Of a stretch of 8,745 nucleotides of DNA, positions 5,036 to 8,745 are shown piece by piece. The position numbers and the translations under genes are program-made. The number at the start of each line of letters is the position of its first letter. Position 1 is the first letter of the stretch. The DNA comes from Ruminococcaceae bacterium UBA4871. Its GTDB lineage: Bacteria > Bacillota > Clostridia > Oscillospirales > Acutalibacteraceae. The notes below the pieces were generated by a model, which worked only from the letters and a program-made list of their open reading frames with translations, was not told where the DNA came from and did not search any database. Location of the stretch: positions 113,187-121,931 of the forward strand of contig DHDR01000031.1 in the NCBI GenBank assembly GCA_002399445.1. Reading direction: 5' to 3'.

Positions 5036-6703
5036 GTGAAGCGCGTCTGGTCTTTTTTATGCAGCATTGTACTGCTGGCTGTGTCGCTGTGTGGATGCGG
5101 CATTGCGAAAAATGCAAATAAAGCAATTAATGTAAAACTTTCTGCCGAACCGACAACGTTAGATCCGCAGGTCGCACAAGGCAGTGATGCAGCCACTGTT
5201 ATTTCTGCCCTTTATGAAGGGCTGTGCCGTCTGGATTCTTCCGGAAAAGCGGTGGCTGGAGCAGCATCTTCATGGGAGGCAAACAGCGGCAGCACGGAGT
5301 TTACTTTTCATATTCGCAGCAATGCCGTCTGGAATGGAAATGTGCAGGCTCTCATCAGCGGCAATGACAGCGATGCAAGTCCTACGCCGCTCACAGCGGA
5401 TGACTTTGTATTTGCGTGGCGGCGTGCATTGGAGACATCCACCGCTTCTCCGGCGTGCACCCCCATGATGTGTATTCAGAATGCTCTTCAGGTTCATGCC
5501 GGCACTTTATCTGCAGATAAACTTGGGGTTACCGCAAAAGACAGGCAAACTTTAATGGTTCGGCTGCGTTATTCCTGCCCTGATTTCCCCCAGTTAACCG
5601 CGACAAGCGTCTTTATGCCATGCAATGAAAAATTTTTTAACTATGCCGCCGGCCGCTATGGGATGGACCGTGAAACGATTCTGGGAAATGGGCCGTTCAT
5701 CATTCCCAACTATGGCTGGACACACGATGTATCCCTGACGCTGAACCGTTCCAATATGTATGCCGGTCAGTCTGCAGCGGTTCCTGCTGCTATTGCATTT
5801 ACAATCGGAGACAGTTCCTCTGGCAGCAGCACAACGGACAGCACCTCGGCTGCTGACAGCAGCAATGACAGCTCTGCTGCTGTCTCTGTAAATGCTGTTC
5901 AAAGTTTGATAAATGGAAAATTAGATATAGCCGCTCTTGATGCTTCGGATGAACCTTCCGCCCGAAAAGCAGGTCTCACCGTAACCTCCTTTCAGGATAC
6001 AACCGTCGGACTCTGTTTCAACACGTCCGGTGTTTTTCATTCTGCGGCACTCCGCCGTGCCTTTGTACAAGTGCTGAACCGCAGTTCTTTGATGCAGATC
6101 ATTCCCGTTGATGCACAGGCAGCCAGCGGTATTCTTCCGCCCGCTATGACATTCGGCGGCCAGTCTTACCGCAGTCAGGCAAAAAATGAAACCTATCTAA
6201 AACAGTCCGCTTCAGCCGCAGCGGTTGGCAGCAAGCTCCTGCCAAAAAATCCACAGATTACGCTGCTGTGTACCAATGAAACTAAGGCGTTGGCAAGCCG
6301 GATGCTGGCAAGTTGGAATCAGGCATTTCAAACTTATTTCAGCCTGAACGCTGTGGACAGCAGCAGCCTGCTCTCCAGTGTCCGCAGCGGCAGCTATACC
6401 ATTGCAGTCTATCCCTATACACCTGCATCTGCAGATGCCTATACGGCCCTTGCCAGCTTTCAGAGCGGGCAGGGTGGAAACTTTACGCAGCTGAAAGATC
6501 CTGCTTATGACCAGCTTCTGAACAGCGGCACTGTCAGCAGTTCTGCTTTGGCAGAAGCCGAAAAATATCTGAATGATAAGGCAGTTTTTTATCCAATTTA
6601 TTATGAAAAACATTTCTACGCTGCACAACCTTCCCTGAGCGGTGTTCTGTATTATCCTTTTGGAGGCGGCTTGGATCTTCACAGCGCTGCCAAAACAAAT
6701 TGA
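5036..6703 (+). CDS. Oligopeptide-type ABC transporter substrate-binding lipoprotein (SBP family 5, OppA-like)
   Basis: Counted from GTG 5036, this 555-residue protein begins with a lipoprotein signal peptide: KR at 2-3, a hydrophobic core about 4-17, and lipobox LCGC (18-21) with Cys21 as the lipidated residue. Family-5 features follow: LSAEPTTLDPQ (35-45), VISALYEGLCRLD (55-67), FTFHIRSNAVWN (89-100) and LTADDFVFAWRRAL (119-132). GNGPFIIPNY (217-226) matches the usual G(T/N)GPF strand. OppA-type proteins capture extracellular peptides and hand them to a membrane ABC permease; dipeptides, nickel or other ligands are also possible. A serine-rich low-complexity stretch (about 259-284) interrupts the fold just before NGKLDIAALD. 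Similarity to OppA weakens in the C-terminal third. No permease or ATPase gene is adjacent, so it is an orphan here; it might use a transporter encoded elsewhere or act as a sensor. Confidence 0.85.
   Translation: MKRVWSFLCSIVLLAVSLCGCGIAKNANKAINVKLSAEPTTLDPQVAQGSDAATVISALYEGLCRLDSSGKAVAGAASSWEANSGSTEFTFHIRSNAVWNGNVQALISGNDSDASPTPLTADDFVFAWRRALETSTASPACTPMMCIQNALQVHAGTLSADKLGVTAKDRQTLMVRLRYSCPDFPQLTATSVFMPCNEKFFNYAAGRYGMDRETILGNGPFIIPNYGWTHDVSLTLNRSNMYAGQSAAVPAAIAFTIGDSSSGSSTTDSTSAADSSNDSSAAVSVNAVQSLINGKLDIAALDASDEPSARKAGLTVTSFQDTTVGLCFNTSGVFHSAALRRAFVQVLNRSSLMQIIPVDAQAASGILPPAMTFGGQSYRSQAKNETYLKQSASAAAVGSKLLPKNPQITLLCTNETKALASRMLASWNQAFQTYFSLNAVDSSSLLSSVRSGSYTIAVYPYTPASADAYTALASFQSGQGGNFTQLKDPAYDQLLNSGTVSSSALAEAEKYLNDKAVFYPIYYEKHFYAAQPSLSGVLYYPFGGGLDLHSAAKTN
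5810..5887 (+). repeat. Serine-rich low-complexity insertion within the substrate-binding protein
   Basis: Residues 259-284 contain 12 serines plus Asp, Thr and Ala, encoded largely by repeated AGC, TCT and GAC codons (patterns such as GACAGCAGC and GGCAGCAGC). It sits where OppA relatives usually have a short loop between a beta strand (AIAFTIGD) and the NG.LDIA element. It resembles an expandable low-complexity linker. Confidence 0.75.
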
Positions 6704-6776
6704 CCATCATTCAACGAATATAAGATTCCATCCATGAATGCCGCCGCTTTTTTGTTTTGTTTGGGCCTTAGTGTGT
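6704..6776. other. Intergenic region with a weak terminator-like dyad
   Basis: CATTCA (6708-6713) pairs with TGAATG (6735-6740) across a 21-base loop, followed by CCGCCGC and a T-rich tract (6748-6762). This is a poor terminator candidate, and I see no better one after the lipoprotein gene. Read-through into the next operon is possible. Confidence 0.3.
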
Positions 6777-6782
6777 TATAAT
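6752..6782 (+). promoter_or_regulatory. Extended -10 promoter of the AmmeMemoRadiSam operon
   Basis: TATAAT (6777-6782) is preceded by TG at 6774-6775, a full extended -10 element. The best -35 candidate is TTGTTT (6752-6757) with a 19-base spacer, which is weak but tolerable with an extended -10. Transcription would begin near 6789, about 50 bases before the first start codon. Confidence 0.6.
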
Positions 6783-6827
6783 ATAAAAATAACAGAATCA
6801 TTGAGGAACAATGAAAACAATGGAAAT

Positions 6828-6834
6828 GGAGGGG
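6828..6834 (+). promoter_or_regulatory. Ribosome binding site that decides the Memo-AMMECR1 start
   Basis: GGAGGGG ends 5 bases before the ATG at 6840. The alternative in-frame ATG at 6738 lies upstream of the -10 box and would not be in the transcript. Confidence 0.8.
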
Positions 6835-6839
6835 AAGCT

Positions 6840-8225
6840 ATGTCGGTTTTAGCTGCATTTGCTGTGCCGCATCCGCCCATTATTCTGCCGGAAGTTGGAC
6901 ACGGAGAGGAAAAGAAGATTCGGAAAACCATCACCGCCTACCGCAAAGCCATGCGACGTGCGGCAGAATACCAACCGGATACCATTGTACTGACCAGTCC
7001 GCATTCTGTAATGTATGCGGATTATTTCCATATTTCACCCGGGAAACATGCAGGCGGCGATTTTGCACAGTTCGGGGCACCGCAGGTGAAAATCCGTGCA
7101 GACTATGATGAAGCATTTGTTTCTGCCCTGACCGCCTGCTGCAAAGAGGAACACATTCCTGCCGGAACTTTTGGGGAGCGAAACCGTGAGCTTGACCACG
7201 GAACGATGATTCCGCTCCGGTTTCTGCAGGAATATACTTCCAACTTTAAATTGGTGCGAATTGGTCTTTCCGGACTTTCTCCACAAATGCATTATCGGCT
7301 GGGGCAGTGCATTTCCCACACAGCAGAAACACTGAATCAGCGCACGGTCTTAATTGCCAGCGGAGATCTGTCCCATAAGCTGACACAGGACGGTCCGTAC
7401 GGATTTGCAAAGGAAGGCCCAGTCTTTGACCATCAAACCATAGAGGCATTTCGGAAAGGGGACTTTTTGTCTCTGTTGGAAATGGACGCAGATTTCTGTG
7501 AGGCAGCCGCTGAATGCGGTTTGCGTTCTTACTGGATTATGGCAGGCGCGCTGGATCGAAAAGCCATACGCAGTGAAGCGCTTTCTTACGAAGGACCATT
7601 TGGTGTGGGCTACGGAGTCGCGTCCTTTGAAGTAACCGGAACAGATGCCAAACGGAATTTCGGTGAGCAAGCAGAAGCTGACCGGAAAAAGCGTCTTGCG
7701 CAGCGCAAAGCGGCCGAAGATCCATTCGTCAAACTTGCCAGGCAAAGTTTAGAGACCTATATCAAGACCGGACACCGGGCATCGCTTCCAGATAAACTTC
7801 CAGAAGAGATGCTTTCGGCCCGCGCCGGTACCTTTGTTTCTCTCAAAAAAGACGGGCTGCTGCGCGGCTGCATTGGCACAATTGAGCCAGCTCAGCCAAA
7901 TGTGGCGGAGGAGATTCTGCAGAATGCCGTTTCTGCAGCGGTGCGGGACCCACGGTTTGACCCCGTTCAGCCTGAAGAACTGGAAAACTTGGTTTACAGT
8001 GTGGATGTGCTTGGAAAGCCGGAACCGGTGGAATCAGAAAAGCAACTGGATGCAAAGAAATACGGCGTCATTGTAGAAAATGGCCAGCGTAGAGGTTTGT
8101 TACTCCCCAACCTTGCCGGAGTGGACACGCCCAGTCAGCAAATTGCGATTGCCAGAAAAAAGGCAGACATTGGTCCCTATGAACCCGTTCATTTACAGCG
8201 TTTTGAGGTGGTGCGGCACAAATGA
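6840..8225 (+). CDS. AmmeMemoRadiSam system protein: Memo/LigB-like domain fused to AMMECR1 domain
   Basis: This 461-residue protein joins two parts of the AmmeMemoRadiSam system. Residues 1 to about 265 are a LigB/Memo-like fold related to class III extradiol dioxygenases, with candidate metal or catalytic residues His11 (PHPP), His55 (SPH), His120 (LDHG), His179 (SGDLSH) and perhaps Glu251 (YEGPFGVGY). A charged linker rich in Lys, Arg, Glu and Ala (about 270-293) leads to the AMMECR1 domain (about 294-461), marked by GTFVSLKKDGLLRGCIGT (330-347), AAVRDPRF (366-373) and GLLLPNLAGVDT (419-430). The three components are known from comparative genomics to occur together across bacteria and archaea, but I know of no established reaction. 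The start at 6840 fits the GGAGGGG site and lies downstream of the promoter. Its stop overlaps the next start (ATGA, 8222-8225), so the pair is translationally coupled. Confidence 0.88.
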   Translation: MSVLAAFAVPHPPIILPEVGHGEEKKIRKTITAYRKAMRRAAEYQPDTIVLTSPHSVMYADYFHISPGKHAGGDFAQFGAPQVKIRADYDEAFVSALTACCKEEHIPAGTFGERNRELDHGTMIPLRFLQEYTSNFKLVRIGLSGLSPQMHYRLGQCISHTAETLNQRTVLIASGDLSHKLTQDGPYGFAKEGPVFDHQTIEAFRKGDFLSLLEMDADFCEAAAECGLRSYWIMAGALDRKAIRSEALSYEGPFGVGYGVASFEVTGTDAKRNFGEQAEADRKKRLAQRKAAEDPFVKLARQSLETYIKTGHRASLPDKLPEEMLSARAGTFVSLKKDGLLRGCIGTIEPAQPNVAEEILQNAVSAAVRDPRFDPVQPEELENLVYSVDVLGKPEPVESEKQLDAKKYGVIVENGQRRGLLLPNLAGVDTPSQQIAIARKKADIGPYEPVHLQRFEVVRHK

Positions 8226-8745
8226 AGACAGTCTGTTCCCTTTGCCCGCATCATTGTCAGTTGGAACCGGGCCAAAGCGGACTGTGCCAAGCGCGCAGAA
8301 ATAAGAACGGTAAAATTATCTGCGATAATTATGGTAGATTGACCGCACTCGCACTGGACCCAATCGAGAAAAAACCACTGCGGCGTTTTTACCCCGGAAG
8401 CTGGATTTTGTCTGTCGGAAGCTATGGCTGTAACCTGCGGTGTCCTTTTTGCCAAAACTATAAAATTTCCATGGAAGGCAAGAAGTCAGAGACGATCTTC
8501 CTATCCCCAAAAGATCTGGTAAAACGAGCGATGAATTTGGCCGAAAAGGCAAGGGGAAATCTAGGTATCGCATTCACATACAATGAGCCGTTGATTGGGT
8601 ATGAGTATGTATATGATTGTGCAGAACTTGCCCATCAAGTTGGTCTGAAAACCGTTATCGTCACAAACGGTATGATTTGCGAAGAACCGCTTCTGAAACT
8701 TCTTCCGCTGACCGATGCGATGAATATTGACCTGAAAGGTTTTAC
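8222..8745 (+). CDS. AmmeMemoRadiSam system radical SAM enzyme (partial, C-terminus beyond the window)
   Basis: Only the first 174 complete codons are present and the reading frame is open at the window edge. The radical SAM motif GCNLRCPFCQNY places the [4Fe-4S] ligands at Cys70, Cys74 and Cys77. The protein resembles the pyruvate-formate-lyase-activating-enzyme-like group (COG1180), with FTYNEPLIGYEY (about 118-129), VIVTNGM and NIDLKGF near the edge. The N-terminus carries a second cysteine set, C5-x2-C8-x3-C12-x9-C22, typical of this subgroup and possibly binding another cluster or zinc. The AMMECR1-fusion stop overlaps the ATG by four bases, so the two proteins are likely made together and act together. 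The substrate is unknown. It could be misnamed as a PflA activating enzyme by simple similarity, but the neighbour makes the AmmeMemoRadiSam assignment strong. Confidence 0.9.
   Translation, partial: MKTVCSLCPHHCQLEPGQSGLCQARRNKNGKIICDNYGRLTALALDPIEKKPLRRFYPGSWILSVGSYGCNLRCPFCQNYKISMEGKKSETIFLSPKDLVKRAMNLAEKARGNLGIAFTYNEPLIGYEYVYDCAELAHQVGLKTVIVTNGMICEEPLLKLLPLTDAMNIDLKGF

Noticed and set aside
6212..6682. Long minus-strand open frame (156 codons) opposite the lipoprotein gene
   Set aside because: It has no recognisable domain or good ribosome binding site and mirrors the codon pattern of the real gene. The same applies to minus-strand frames at 668-1159, 4033-4479, 2405-2782 and 7350-7745.
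6738..6839. N-terminal extension of the Memo-AMMECR1 protein from ATG 6738
   Set aside because: The TATAAT at 6777-6782 lies inside it, and the homologous domain begins with the MSVLAAFAVPHPP stretch at 6840.

Overview
The window reads as chromosomal DNA from an endospore-forming Gram-positive bacterium, probably of the class Clostridia (an Oscillospiraceae/Ruminococcaceae-like lineage is my inference). The pointers are a YpeB germination protein, a YmfI-type reductase, strong AGGAGG ribosome binding sites, sigma-A-like promoters with 17-base spacers, AT-rich gaps between genes of moderate GC, and an AmmeMemoRadiSam gene pair. All recognisable genes lie on the + strand. I see no tRNA, rRNA, CRISPR array, insertion sequence or phage gene, so this looks like core chromosome rather than an accessory island.

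Layout: (1) 1-130 is a short, unassigned coding-like tail, perhaps frameshifted. (2) 140-1411 is ypeB, closed by a 14-base tandem duplication over its stop codon and a 17-bp terminator hairpin. (3) 1546-3095 is an NCS2 purine permease with its own promoter, closed by a 19-bp perfect hairpin. (4) 3250-4761 is a two-gene translation-related unit: rsmE (16S rRNA m3U1498 methyltransferase), then 17 bases later a short-chain dehydrogenase carrying the WG..G.SCEV..S signature of the EF-P 5-aminopentanone reductase YmfI. (5) 4973-6703 is an orphan oligopeptide-type solute-binding lipoprotein with a serine-rich insertion, under its own extended -10 promoter. (6) 6777-8745 is an AmmeMemoRadiSam operon: a Memo/LigB-like domain fused to an AMMECR1 domain in one polypeptide, overlapping by ATGA the start of a radical SAM enzyme that runs off the window.

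The genes fall into separate transcription units, each with a promoter I can place, except ypeB, which probably depends on something upstream. Four translated frames extend upstream beyond the likely true starts (rsmE, the SDR, the lipoprotein, the Memo-AMMECR1 protein). The added residues cover a terminator, promoters or the preceding gene, so I chose the internal starts with good ribosome binding sites.

The item closest to an undescribed system is the AmmeMemoRadiSam operon. It is a conserved protein trio, recognised bioinformatically, whose biochemical product I do not know to be established. The rsmE-SDR pair is the second most interesting, because it places rRNA modification next to a probable EF-P modification enzyme that has Asp where SDRs usually have the catalytic Asn.
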